The notes: generated by a model not told the origin, from the sequence alone. A DNA stretch of 7,890 nucleotides from Tannerellaceae bacterium (GCA_031267775.1 JAIRYL010000136.1:1-7890), one strand, 5' to 3'; positions 1 through 5,895 are shown, counted from the first letter of the stretch. Numbers and translations: made by a program.

Positions 1-19
1 TCTCTGCTTTTTTTGTTTG

Positions 20-51
20 CAAAGATAATGTTTTTTCGAAACTATTACAAG
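20..51 (-). promoter_or_regulatory. Bacteroidota-type promoter facing out of the left edge
   Basis: On the minus strand a -7 box TATCTTTG (27 to 20) is followed by CAAAC, and CTTG lies 20 bases upstream (51 to 48). This closely matches the Bacteroidota primary sigma factor consensus TTTG-N19-21-TAnnTTTG. Transcription would start about position 13 to 15 and run left, so it should drive a gene beyond position 1. No start codon of that gene is in the window. Confidence 0.55.
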
Positions 52-289
52 TTATTTATTTTTCATGCCTTAATTATCGCGATACATTATTTTACAAGCA
101 TAAATTATACTTGCCCATATACAGTTTGTAATCTGATATTGGAGGGCAAAGTCGTAAACCTATGCAAATCCCTCTAAATTGAAAACACAAAAGCAGACGT
201 CTTTGGGATAACCCTTACCAGCCCCCCAATACAGATTTCCGTTTGAAAATGTCGATTTAAATTCTACTCTCTCATGCTGTATAGCCCCG
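52..289. other. Non-coding gap downstream of trmD
   Basis: I see no convincing gene here. A 10-bp perfect palindrome TATCGCGATA lies at 75-84. No GC-rich hairpin with a T tract follows the trmD stop, so how trmD transcription ends is not visible. A minus-strand reading frame runs through part of this stretch (to 160) and into trmD in another frame. It resembles no family I know. Confidence 0.5.
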
Positions 290-964
290 CTATTCCAGTA
301 AATCCGGACGAAGCCTCGCCGTCCGTTCCTGAGCCTGTTGCAAGCGCCACTCTGCAATATTACGCGCATGTCCCGACAACAGTATATCCGGTACTTTCCA
401 ACCCTTATAGTCCGCAGGACGCGTATACACGGGAGGAGCCAGTAAATTGTCTTGAAACGAATCCGACAAAGCGCTCTGTTCGTCGCCGATAGCGCCCGGA
501 ATCAAACGAACGATGGCGTCAGTCATCACAGCCGCCGCCAGTTCTCCGCCGGTAAGCACATAGTCTCCAATCGATATTTCTTTTGTAATCAGATGCTCCC
601 TGATGCGATAATCCACTCCTTTGTAATGACCGCAAAGAATAATCATATTAGTAAGTAAAGACATCCCGTTTGCCATTGGCTGAGAAAATGTTTCGCCGTC
701 GGGCGAAGTATAAATAACCTCGTCGTATGCGCGTTGTTCTTTCAAAGACGAAATAGCCCGCTCTATCGGCTCAATTTGCATCACCATCCCCGCCTCGCCG
801 CCAAAGGGATAATCGTCTACGCGCCGCCATTTATTTGTTGTGTAATCCCTGAGATTGTGCAAATGTATTTCTACCAATCCCTTATTTTGCGCCCTCTTAA
901 CAATAGAACAATGAATCATTCCTTCAATCATTTCGGGAAGCACGGTAAGAATATCGATTCGCAT
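290..964 (-). CDS. trmD: tRNA (guanine-N1)-methyltransferase TrmD
   Basis: TrmD transfers a methyl group from S-adenosylmethionine to N1 of guanosine 37, next to the anticodon, in tRNAs reading CNN codons, and so prevents +1 frameshifts. It is a cytoplasmic dimer of the SPOUT (trefoil-knot) class. The 224-residue product is full length for the catalytic family. It starts MRIDILTVLPEM, as TrmD proteins do, and has FGGEAGM at 54-60, the knot segments YTSPDGETF (85-93), LCGHYKGVDYR (110-120) and EISIGDYVLTGGELA (129-143), and SALSDSF ending at 170. R153 and D168 line up with catalytic R154 and D169 of the E. coli enzyme. The ATG at 964 is chosen because the protein begins exactly at the conserved N-terminus and a strong promoter ends just upstream. 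It stands alone here, without the rpsP-rimM-rplS neighbours found in many other bacteria. The stop is TAG at 292-290. Confidence 0.97.
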   Translation of the reverse strand: MRIDILTVLPEMIEGMIHCSIVKRAQNKGLVEIHLHNLRDYTTNKWRRVDDYPFGGEAGMVMQIEPIERAISSLKEQRAYDEVIYTSPDGETFSQPMANGMSLLTNMIILCGHYKGVDYRIREHLITKEISIGDYVLTGGELAAAVMTDAIVRLIPGAIGDEQSALSDSFQDNLLAPPVYTRPADYKGWKVPDILLSGHARNIAEWRLQQAQERTARLRPDLLE

Positions 965-979
965 GGTTGAATATTTTCA

Positions 980-1011
980 CAAATGTACAATTGATAAAGT
1001 TAATCAGCAAA
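980..1011 (-). promoter_or_regulatory. Probable trmD promoter, consensus Bacteroidota type
   Basis: The minus strand carries TTTG (1011 to 1008), exactly 20 bases, then TACATTTG (987 to 980), an exact fit to TTTG-N20-TAnnTTTG. The trmD start codon is at 964, so the expected transcript would have a leader of only about 10 bases, almost leaderless. No Shine-Dalgarno sequence is present between promoter and ATG. Confidence 0.65.
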
Positions 1012-1090
1012 AAATACGAATTGTTAAAAAACGCCCTCCGCCACCCACAGATAAGTAAGTTACCGCTAAGGTACAAATTTATCCGAGTCG

Positions 1091-1132
1091 AAGGATCCAC
1101 AAAGGATCCACAAAGGATCTACGGAGGATCAC
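1091..1132. repeat. 11-bp tandem repeat, about four units
   Basis: AAGGATCCACA occurs twice in perfect tandem (1091-1101, 1102-1112), followed by AAGGATCTACG (1113-1123) and a more degenerate unit starting GAGGATCACG (1124). The core GGATC recurs at 1093, 1104, 1115 and 1126, exactly 11 bases apart. It is upstream of the trmD promoter and in no supported gene. Confidence 0.85.
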
Positions 1133-1463
1133 GCTATCTGCAAGCAAGCCACAGGCGCTGACCTTACAAAACGACGCCAACCCCGATCCCCCATAAACCG
1201 ACCGAATCTCATACCCAGACAGCCCCGTTGCCGCCCCGTTGCCGTTAACACTTTGATACTATTTCAAACAAAAACAAAACAATCTGTCAAAAAACAGTCT
1301 TTTACTGCCTAAAGAATATTTATGTATTTTTATGTAGATTTAACCGAAAACCAACCCCCAAACCCCTAAATTCACATATCGACACAATTCGAGCCTCTTA
1401 ACATATAAAAAACTTTTTTAAGATTATACTTCCGGATCATCTGTTTTTTTCTTTATCCTTAGA
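1133..1463. other. Intergenic stretch without a gene
   Basis: Apart from the 11-bp repeat at 1222-1243, I see no coding sequence, RNA gene or clear promoter here. The sequence changes from fairly GC-rich (to about 1250) to AT-rich with A and T runs (about 1260-1460). A small foldback CTGT-CAAAAA-ACAG lies near 1285. Confidence 0.5.
1222..1243. repeat. Perfect 11-bp direct repeat, two copies
   Basis: GCCCCGTTGCC is present twice back to back (1222-1232 and 1233-1243). It has the same 11-bp period as the repeat about 130 bases to the left but an unrelated sequence. No gene covers it. Confidence 0.85.
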
Positions 1464-1506
1464 AGGCGTCTGGAAATAAATTTGTATGATTTATTTCCAG
1501 ACGCCT
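1464..1506. repeat. Strong inverted repeat, 17-bp perfect stem
   Basis: The left arm, GGCGTCTGGAAATAAA at 1465-1480 plus A1464, pairs perfectly with TTTATTTCCAGACGCC at 1490-1505 plus T1506. The intervening bases are 1481-1489. Neither strand has a proper T run directly after the stem, so it is not a textbook terminator. It lies ten bases outside the foldback element that begins at 1516. AGACGCCT in its right arm (1499-1506) reappears inverted as AGGCGTCT at 1721-1728 beyond that element. It could be a cruciform, a transposon end or a rho-independent terminator of unusual form. Confidence 0.8.
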
Positions 1507-1515
1507 CTTAATACA

Positions 1516-1697
1516 ATTATACTTTGCGCGGGGTGAAATTGTGAGATAAAAGCAGCAGGCAGAAAGCAGAAAGCGGAAAGACCGATAAGGTTCGGATTGC
1601 CGTCTTCCGGCTACCGACGTCTAACTGCTTTCTGCCTGCTGCCTGCTGCTTTCTGCCTTTTTTCCATCTCACAAAACCATACCGCGCGCAGTATAAT
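1516..1697. mobile_element. MITE-like foldback element of 182 bp
   Basis: The ends are imperfect inverted repeats of about 32 bp. Left ATTATACT (1516-1523), GCGCGG (1526-1531) and TTGTGAGAT (1539-1547) pair with ATCTCACAA (1666-1674), CCGCGC (1682-1687) and AGTATAAT (1690-1697). Inside is a second, perfect 18-bp pair, GCAGCAGGCAGAAAGCAG (1552-1569) and its complement (1625-1642), within purine-rich GCAG/AAAG repeats. A third, shorter stem (CGGAA..GAC with GTCTTCCG, 1574-1609) closes the centre. The whole stretch therefore folds on itself, with no coding capacity. This fits a non-autonomous, MITE-like insertion. I could not find a clear target-site duplication. Its right tip supplies the last base of the transposase remnant's stop codon. 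Confidence 0.6.
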
Positions 1698-2032
1698 CAA
1701 AGTATGGATTCGTCAGAATCAGGCGTCTTAAAGTAAGCGACAAAGCGCTTGGGTTTATCATTCTTGGCATGGAAGTCCTGTTTGACGGTTTTGGCCGTTT
1801 TCCCTGAAAAATCCGCCAAATCTAAACGTTCTTTCAATAATTTATAACCTTCTTCGATACCCCGACGGCAAGGGTAAAGTTCCGAAAACAATTCAGGGGG
1901 ATACCCTATAGTATTAATTAATGAGGTACGGAAAATCTCATTCTCTCCATTTTTCAATTCAATTAAAATCAACCGGCAGCGAACCGGCGGTTCATCCTTG
2001 AAGAGCGAACCGGCCTCTTTTCTGTAATCTTT
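1697..2032 (-). pseudogene. IS4-family transposase remnant, C-terminal part
   Basis: This minus-strand frame is open from 2032 (it follows a TGA at 2035-2033) to a TGA at 1699-1697, about 111 residues against roughly 400 in an intact IS4-family DDE transposase. It reads as the region between the second catalytic Asp and the end. DEPPVRCRLILIELKNGE is the typical strand before the last catalytic block, and YPCRRGIEEGYKLLK fits the IS4 signature Y-(2)-R-(3)-E-(6)-K, whose Glu is catalytic. DLADFSGKTAKTVKQDFHAK follows, as in the family. The text then jumps to NDKPKRFVAYF, which looks like a transposase C-terminal tail, so I infer an internal deletion after DFHAK. The first two catalytic Asp residues are missing, so it cannot be active. 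A TTG at 1972 could serve as a start for 91 residues, but that is probably meaningless. Confidence 0.8.
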
Positions 2033-2087
2033 TCAGGGAAGGGATAATTCAACCACCAGTCTTCTTTCATCCGGAAACAAAACTCCA

Positions 2088-2110
2088 CTCCCTTGCTCCC
2101 TTGCTCCCTT
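2088..2110. repeat. 8-bp tandem repeat
   Basis: CTCCCTTG is repeated at 2088-2095 and 2096-2103, followed by a partial copy CTCCCTT to 2110. It lies in the 100-base gap between the ABC ATPase stop and the transposase remnant. I see no hairpin terminator for the ABC operon in this gap. Confidence 0.75.
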
Positions 2111-2133
2111 CATGTTTTTTATACGTGCGATTT

Positions 2134-2817
2134 TTAATAATCTATCAATTTTTTTATTATATCCGTATTCTCGCTTTCAATCATAGAGAACAAGTCTTTT
2201 TCCAATTCATTAAATTGATTTTTATTCCGGCTGAATTTTACTTTGCCTGACTCCAAATAATGAATGTAATCGCAGATATTTGTCAAAGATTCCATTATAT
2301 GCGAGCTTAGTATAATCGTTTTACCTGCTTCTTTTAGTCGTAACAAAACCAGCTTTAAGATATGGCAGGATTCAATATCCAAACCGTTAAAAGGTTCATC
2401 AAGCATTATTATTTGTTTATTCTGTTTGACGACCGACAGCAAAGCCAGTTTTTTCTTCATTCCTGTAGAGTAATCATCCACTATTACATCCAACGGTAAT
2501 TTAAAAAGGCAGCCCCATTTGTCAATCTCATAATCATCAAACAGACTCAAGTACTCTCGCCCTGTTATAAATGAATAGAAATAATTTTCAGCAGGTAAAT
2601 AAGCAATTTCTTTTTTAGTAAGTTTCTGTCCATTAAGCAATACTTCGCCTTTTTCTTTCTTTATCAACCCAAAAACAGCATTAAAAAATGTCGTTTTTCC
2701 TGATCCGTTACGGCCAGCAATGCCATTTATTGTATTATCATTTATCGTTAAATTCAGGGATTCAATAACATTAAAACCTTTTTGATAGCCTACTGTAAAT
2801 TCTTTAATTGTAATCAT
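2134..2817 (-). CDS. ABC transporter ATP-binding protein
   Basis: This is the cytoplasmic ATPase of an ABC transporter, which powers the membrane protein encoded just upstream. The 227 residues are a single nucleotide-binding domain of normal size. Walker A is GRNGSGKT (35-42), the signature is YSTGM (116-120) in place of LSGGQ, Walker B is IIMLDEP (136-142), the D-loop is GLD (145-147) and the H-loop His is H173 in SSHIME. The usual Q-loop region reads YLPAENYFY, with no Gln but E77, as in many DrrA/CcmA-like exporters. The ATG at 2817 lies inside the end of the permease gene (14-base overlap), so translation is probably coupled. The fold class suggests an exporter or an ABC-2-like system, but nothing here reveals the substrate. 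Its AT-rich composition differs from trmD. Confidence 0.92.
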   Translation of the reverse strand: MITIKEFTVGYQKGFNVIESLNLTINDNTINGIAGRNGSGKTTFFNAVFGLIKKEKGEVLLNGQKLTKKEIAYLPAENYFYSFITGREYLSLFDDYEIDKWGCLFKLPLDVIVDDYSTGMKKKLALLSVVKQNKQIIMLDEPFNGLDIESCHILKLVLLRLKEAGKTIILSSHIMESLTNICDYIHYLESGKVKFSRNKNQFNELEKDLFSMIESENTDIIKKLIDY

Positions 2818-3766
2818 ACAACAGCGGTTTTAAATTTGTACAGGCTTTTTGGAAAAAATACACAGAAATCAGTAACAAAAAGGGAGTTGTAACGGGTATA
2901 AGCCCAATAAAAATACCGGTTAAATATAAAGCATAATTCACATGATTGTTCCCGTCAATTCTGAAACAGGCAAACTTTACCGTAATCATATAAATATGAA
3001 TTGATGATAAACTTAAAAATTCAATAAAAGGGATATACCATAAATCCTGATGAAACAGTATAAATAAAACGATAAGCGGTAAGTTGCAAATAGCATAAAG
3101 CAAAAAATGACGTCTGATTTTGTATAACAACATCTTTTCAGGCGCTTTTTCAAAAGACAGCAACATAGGCCACGATTCGCCAGGAATGAAAAAATCCGCA
3201 ACAACCAAACCTGTAATAAATATGGCAACCGGTATGGCGACGGTGAAACAAACTAAGCAAATTCCTAATCCATAAACAGCTAACAGTATAAATAAATTCT
3301 TTCTCACGCCAGCTTTCCATTCATACAAATCGGAAGGTATAAGTTTCTGCATACTTGTATTAAATGATTTACGGCGAATACGGATAGTAAGATTAATAGT
3401 CGGTATAAATAAGATTCCAACAGCCATATACAACAAGACCAGCCATCTGCCATGTATAAGAAGACATATAATCAGAGGAAGCGAAATTACCAGATATTCA
3501 ATTAAACAACTGATTTTGAATGGGGAAATATGTATCCTGAGAAAGTTTTTGTCCTTTCTTTTTATATGTATCATCAAACATACCAATAGCTGCAACGATG
3601 CAATCAGATAGACATTCTTTTCAGTAGATATCAACACATAAATCACTGATAATAAAAGCATTGTTAATCCAAATACTACTAATAATCTAAAAATGCCAAG
3701 AAAGTACAAAAATCGTAGAAATCGCTTACATCGAAGGCGTAAGATATTGCCAAACTGAAATATCAT
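2804..3766 (-). CDS. ABC transporter integral membrane subunit (putative permease)
   Basis: The 320 residues are strongly hydrophobic. By eye I see about eight to ten membrane segments, near 26-47, 52-68, 88-104, 107-125, 157-175, 176-193, 221-238, 243-263 and 278-307. They are separated by short basic loops such as HIKRKDK and RIRRK, and a longer loop near 194-218 (FIPGESWPMLLSFEKAPEK). There is no signal peptide, nucleotide-binding motif or extracytoplasmic domain. I do not recognise a named family. The role as membrane partner is inferred from the 14-base overlap with the ATPase gene, which ends this operon. Gene order is permease first, then ATPase. The start ATG at 3766 follows the stretch with a TATATTTG box. 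The gene is AT-rich, and the pair sits beside a transposase remnant, which may point to acquisition. Confidence 0.8.
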   Translation of the reverse strand: MIFQFGNILRLRCKRFLRFLYFLGIFRLLVVFGLTMLLLSVIYVLISTEKNVYLIASLQLLVCLMIHIKRKDKNFLRIHISPFKISCLIEYLVISLPLIICLLIHGRWLVLLYMAVGILFIPTINLTIRIRRKSFNTSMQKLIPSDLYEWKAGVRKNLFILLAVYGLGICLVCFTVAIPVAIFITGLVVADFFIPGESWPMLLSFEKAPEKMLLYKIRRHFLLYAICNLPLIVLFILFHQDLWYIPFIEFLSLSSIHIYMITVKFACFRIDGNNHVNYALYLTGIFIGLIPVTTPFLLLISVYFFQKACTNLKPLLYDYN

Positions 3767-3794
3767 AAAGCAATTCTGTTGTTTTAATTTAGTT

Positions 3795-3802
3795 CAAATA
3801 TA
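3795..3802 (-). promoter_or_regulatory. Possible -7 box of the ABC operon promoter
   Basis: TATATTTG on the minus strand (3802 to 3795) fits TAnnTTTG and lies about 28 bases before the permease ATG. No TTTG occurs at the expected 19-21 base spacing. The nearest TTG is at 3820-3818, only 15 bases away and inside the neighbouring hairpin. The assignment is therefore tentative. Confidence 0.35.
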
Positions 3803-3805
3803 ATA

Positions 3806-3842
3806 AAAAAGAATAATCAACATTTTATTGATTATTCTTTTT
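3806..3842. terminator. Perfect AT-rich hairpin, possible bidirectional terminator
   Basis: A 15-bp perfect stem (3806-3820 with 3828-3842) encloses a 7-base loop. T runs end the stem on both strands (TTCTTTTT on plus, TTCTTTTTT on minus), as in bidirectional rho-independent terminators. However, the stem is poor in GC (two G-C pairs) and so weak. It lies just upstream of the ABC operon and could insulate it from transcription coming from 4379-5782. Its minus-strand tail runs into the TATATTTG box. Confidence 0.5.
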
Positions 3843-4023
3843 ATTGAAAGTATATGAATGAGCCAGGAATGATTAAAGGATGACCGACTAAGGTTTCCCT
3901 TTGTTTTTATGCGGGAAACGTTGGCGAATGAACGTCAAGGCAGGGTGATAAATAGACGGAAAAGACGCGAATGAACCTGCGCCTTTTTGTAATGGAGGAC
4001 ATATCGAACGGCTAATGCTGGAA

Positions 4024-4074
4024 CCCTCGAAGTTTTGGGTAGAGCGCATCTTCGCTCGGTATACAAAACGAGGG
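4024..4074. other. Compound stem-loop, structured DNA or RNA candidate
   Basis: CCCTC (4024-4028) pairs with GAGGG (4070-4074). GTTTTG (4032-4037) pairs with CAAAAC (4064-4069) across a three-base bulge, and an inner GAGCG (4042-4046) pairs with CGCTC (4053-4057). Nested helices of this kind suggest a small structured RNA or a repeat unit. No promoter or terminator frames it, so its role is unknown. Confidence 0.4.
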
Positions 4075-4132
4075 TGAAAGAGAAAGAGGACGCGCCGCTC
4101 CGGTATCACCTGCAAAATCTTGTGTTTCTTCA

Positions 4133-4147
4133 CAGACCTGCGGTCTG
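4133..4147. repeat. Palindromic repeat CAGACC-TGC-GGTCTG, copy 1
   Basis: A 15-base inverted repeat with 6-bp arms around TGC. An identical copy lies at 4185-4199, 52 bases further. Short palindromes of this sort are often dispersed intergenic repeats. Two copies are not enough for a CRISPR array. Confidence 0.7.
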
Positions 4148-4184
4148 GGGTTATAACGCTTCAATCCTGTTCTCCGAATATATG

Positions 4185-4199
4185 CAGACCTGCGGTCTG
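4185..4199. repeat. Palindromic repeat CAGACC-TGC-GGTCTG, copy 2
   Basis: Identical to the copy at 4133-4147. Here the arms extend by one pair (G4184 with C4200) to 7 bp. It is 23 bases left of the hairpin that ends the next gene. Confidence 0.7.
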
Positions 4200-4222
4200 C
4201 GAGGCTGTATGGTGAAAATCTG

Positions 4223-4265
4223 AAAAAATCATTATAATGTTTTGAGGAAAACATTATAATGATTT
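4223..4265 (-). terminator. Rho-independent terminator of the GH109-like gene
   Basis: An 18-bp perfect stem (4226-4243 with 4248-4265) closes a GAGG loop and is followed on the minus strand by a run of six T (4228 to 4223). It lies 113 bases past the stop of the gene at 4379-5782. Each arm contains CATTATAATG, itself a palindrome, so the same ten bases form both a direct and an inverted repeat. A weaker hairpin (GCATCCAT with ATGAATGC, 4294-4313) lies between gene and terminator. Confidence 0.7.
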
Positions 4266-4378
4266 GGCTATAACGGCATAATGGTTTTTTTAAGCATCCA
4301 TATAAATGAATGCCTGTATAAAACGTGAAATTTTAATGCGTTAAAACAGAGTTGGCATTTATTTTGTAACTGTCTGTA

Positions 4379-5782
4379 TCAAATAGCAAAACCCGGTTTG
4401 CGGCGTATCCATTGTCCGCGCGTGAAATCGGGGAAGTCGACAACTGCTCCGCCACGAGCGACAGACGCTTCGGACAGTCCTGAAATAGCGCTCCAGGCAG
4501 CGGCGTCGTAACAATCCATTGGCGCCGGTTTTTTATTACGGATAGCGTCAATCAAATCATACATCATGATAAAGTCCATACCGCCGTGGCCTGCTTCTTT
4601 GGCTTTGGCTTCTAATGTACTCCAAAGTTTATGATCATATTTTTTAAACCATTCTTCCGATTCATCCCAACGGTGAGGTTTGGATTGTCCTTCTACATAT
4701 ACATGTTCGCCGTCGTTCATCCATAAACCTTCTGTTCCCTGAATACGGAAACCTAATGAATAGGGACGGGGCGAGTTTGTATCATGCGTAACAATAACCG
4801 TTTGCCCGTTTGCACATTTAATCATAGAAGTAACAATATCGCCTATATTGAAATGAATCTTAGCATACGGATGATTTGCTCCGCCATTGTCGACAATGAA
4901 TTTATGTAAACCGCGAGACTGCGTAGCCATAGCCGTTAACGACAGGAAACGGTTTCCGCGGTTAATATCCAGGCAATTGGCAACCGGCCCAATGCCATGC
5001 GTAGGATAAATATCGCCATTACGGGTTATAGAATGTTGCGTACGCCATTGAGCTTCGGCATAAGCGGTTGGCCCCATACGTAAATCGCCGTCTTTTTGAT
5101 AGCCATAATGTACGCCATCATTGAATTTTATATCGCGCAAATCATGCTGGTATCCGCAAGTTCCATGCAATAATTCGCCAAACAGACCTTGTCGCGCCAT
5201 ATTTAAAGCAGCCATAACATCCCGGCGGTAACATACGTTTTCCATAATGTTTAAATGGCTTCCCGTAGCTTCGGATACATTAACCAAGTCCCAACATTCT
5301 TCAACCGTATTAGCGGCCGACACTTCTACGCCTACATAAGGAACGCCTGCCTTCATAGCGGCAACCGACATAGGCGCATGCCATTCCCATGGACTTGCAA
5401 TAATTACGCAATCGAACTCTTCGTTATTCAACATTTGTTCAAATGCATGTTCGCTTCCGGTATATACTTTCGGTTCAGGCACATTGAATTTGGCAATATG
5501 CTTTAACGTACTATCCAACGGACCTTTTTGAATATCGCAAATAGCTACGATTTTATTATCGGGAATAGCTAATACGTTATTAATATGTTCCTGACATCTG
5601 GAACCTGTACCGATAAAACCAAATGTAAGCTTACCGTCATCTTTACCGCCTGTTTTTTTCTTTTGGGGTTCGGAGGTTACATTGCTTATTGCAGCGGCGG
5701 CGTCATCGGCCAACGTAATACCGGCGGCGCCTATACCGGCGACAGTCATTTTTTTAATAAAAGAACGACGCGTATTTTCCAT
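4379..5782 (-). CDS. Tat-exported Gfo/Idh/MocA family protein, GH109-like glycosidase
   Basis: This 467-residue protein has an NAD-binding Rossmann fold and is probably exported folded to the periplasm. The start carries a twin-arginine signal (TRRSFIKKM at 4-12, then a hydrophobic stretch to about 25). The dinucleotide loop is GFIGTGSRC at 55-63, and an acidic turn VAICDIQ (79-85) ends the second strand. VGVEVSAANTVEECW (150-164), MENVCY (180-185), HDLR (213-216) and RNGDIYPTHGIGPVA (254-268) are typical of glycoside hydrolase family 109. That family uses bound NAD+ to remove alpha-N-acetylgalactosamine by an oxidation and elimination cycle. E153, Y185 and H262 are in conserved blocks likely to be catalytic. 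The usual Gly after the loop Arg is C63 here. Next to susCD it probably serves a polysaccharide utilization locus. Other activities, or a plain sugar dehydrogenase, remain possible. The ATG at 5782 is fixed by the Tat signal. Confidence 0.85.
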   Translation of the reverse strand: MENTRRSFIKKMTVAGIGAAGITLADDAAAAISNVTSEPQKKKTGGKDDGKLTFGFIGTGSRCQEHINNVLAIPDNKIVAICDIQKGPLDSTLKHIAKFNVPEPKVYTGSEHAFEQMLNNEEFDCVIIASPWEWHAPMSVAAMKAGVPYVGVEVSAANTVEECWDLVNVSEATGSHLNIMENVCYRRDVMAALNMARQGLFGELLHGTCGYQHDLRDIKFNDGVHYGYQKDGDLRMGPTAYAEAQWRTQHSITRNGDIYPTHGIGPVANCLDINRGNRFLSLTAMATQSRGLHKFIVDNGGANHPYAKIHFNIGDIVTSMIKCANGQTVIVTHDTNSPRPYSLGFRIQGTEGLWMNDGEHVYVEGQSKPHRWDESEEWFKKYDHKLWSTLEAKAKEAGHGGMDFIMMYDLIDAIRNKKPAPMDCYDAAAWSAISGLSEASVARGGAVVDFPDFTRGQWIRRKPGFAI

Positions 5783-5816
5783 GCTTTATATCTTTAAATA
5801 ATTCATTATTAATCAA

Positions 5817-5847
5817 CAAAAATAGACATATTATTCCAGCATATAAA
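5817..5847 (-). promoter_or_regulatory. Probable promoter of the GH109-like gene
   Basis: The minus strand has TTTA (5847 to 5844), 19 bases, then TATTTTTG (5824 to 5817). The -7 box fits TAnnTTTG, and the -33 box differs from TTTG by one base. The leader would be about 28 bases. It lies after the susD terminator, so this gene may be transcribed apart from susCD. Confidence 0.45.
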
Positions 5848-5860
5848 CAATAAGGCAATA

Positions 5861-5895
5861 AAATTAGCCGGCAATCAACATTAGCCGGCTAATTT
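5861..5895 (-). terminator. Probable terminator after susD
   Basis: A 12-bp perfect stem, AAATTAGCCGGC (5861-5872) with GCCGGCTAATTT (5884-5895), has an 11-base loop and starts 12 bases past the susD stop. On the minus strand it ends in a short T-rich tail (AATTTTATTG), so it is a modest rho-independent terminator that may allow read-through into the next gene. Confidence 0.6.

Larger units (their letters stand above)
3843..4222. other. Intergenic stretch without a supported gene
   Basis: Two overlapping minus-strand frames (3888-4133 and 4012-4254) and one plus frame are open here. None resembles a known protein, and they are rich in Arg, Pro and Ser, as chance frames through structured DNA often are. 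The stretch holds a compound hairpin (4024-4074) and two copies of a palindromic repeat (4133-4147 and 4185-4199). The part near 3980-4003 (CCTGCGCCTTTTTGTAATGG) looks like dispersed intergenic repeats, but that needs a genome comparison. Confidence 0.5.

Noticed and set aside
160..369. 69-residue minus-strand reading frame overlapping the end of trmD
   Set aside because: It overlaps the trmD coding sequence in another frame, has no recognisable motif and no promoter or ribosome site.
967..1161. 64-residue plus-strand frame containing the 11-bp repeats
   Set aside because: It begins at the trmD promoter on the opposite strand and is partly made of the tandem repeat. There is no family resemblance.
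2033..2110. Short minus-strand frame beginning MKEDWWLNYPFPEK
   Set aside because: It has only 34 codons, ends inside the transposase remnant and has no recognisable relative. It may be debris from an old gene, but that cannot be supported.
4133..4199. Possible CRISPR array
   Set aside because: Only two 15-base repeats are present and no cas genes. The repeats are short palindromes rather than CRISPR-like units.
3888..4254. Overlapping reading frames of 60 to 81 residues on both strands
   Set aside because: They run through palindromes and stem-loops, resemble no protein family and overlap each other. They are most likely chance frames in repeat DNA.
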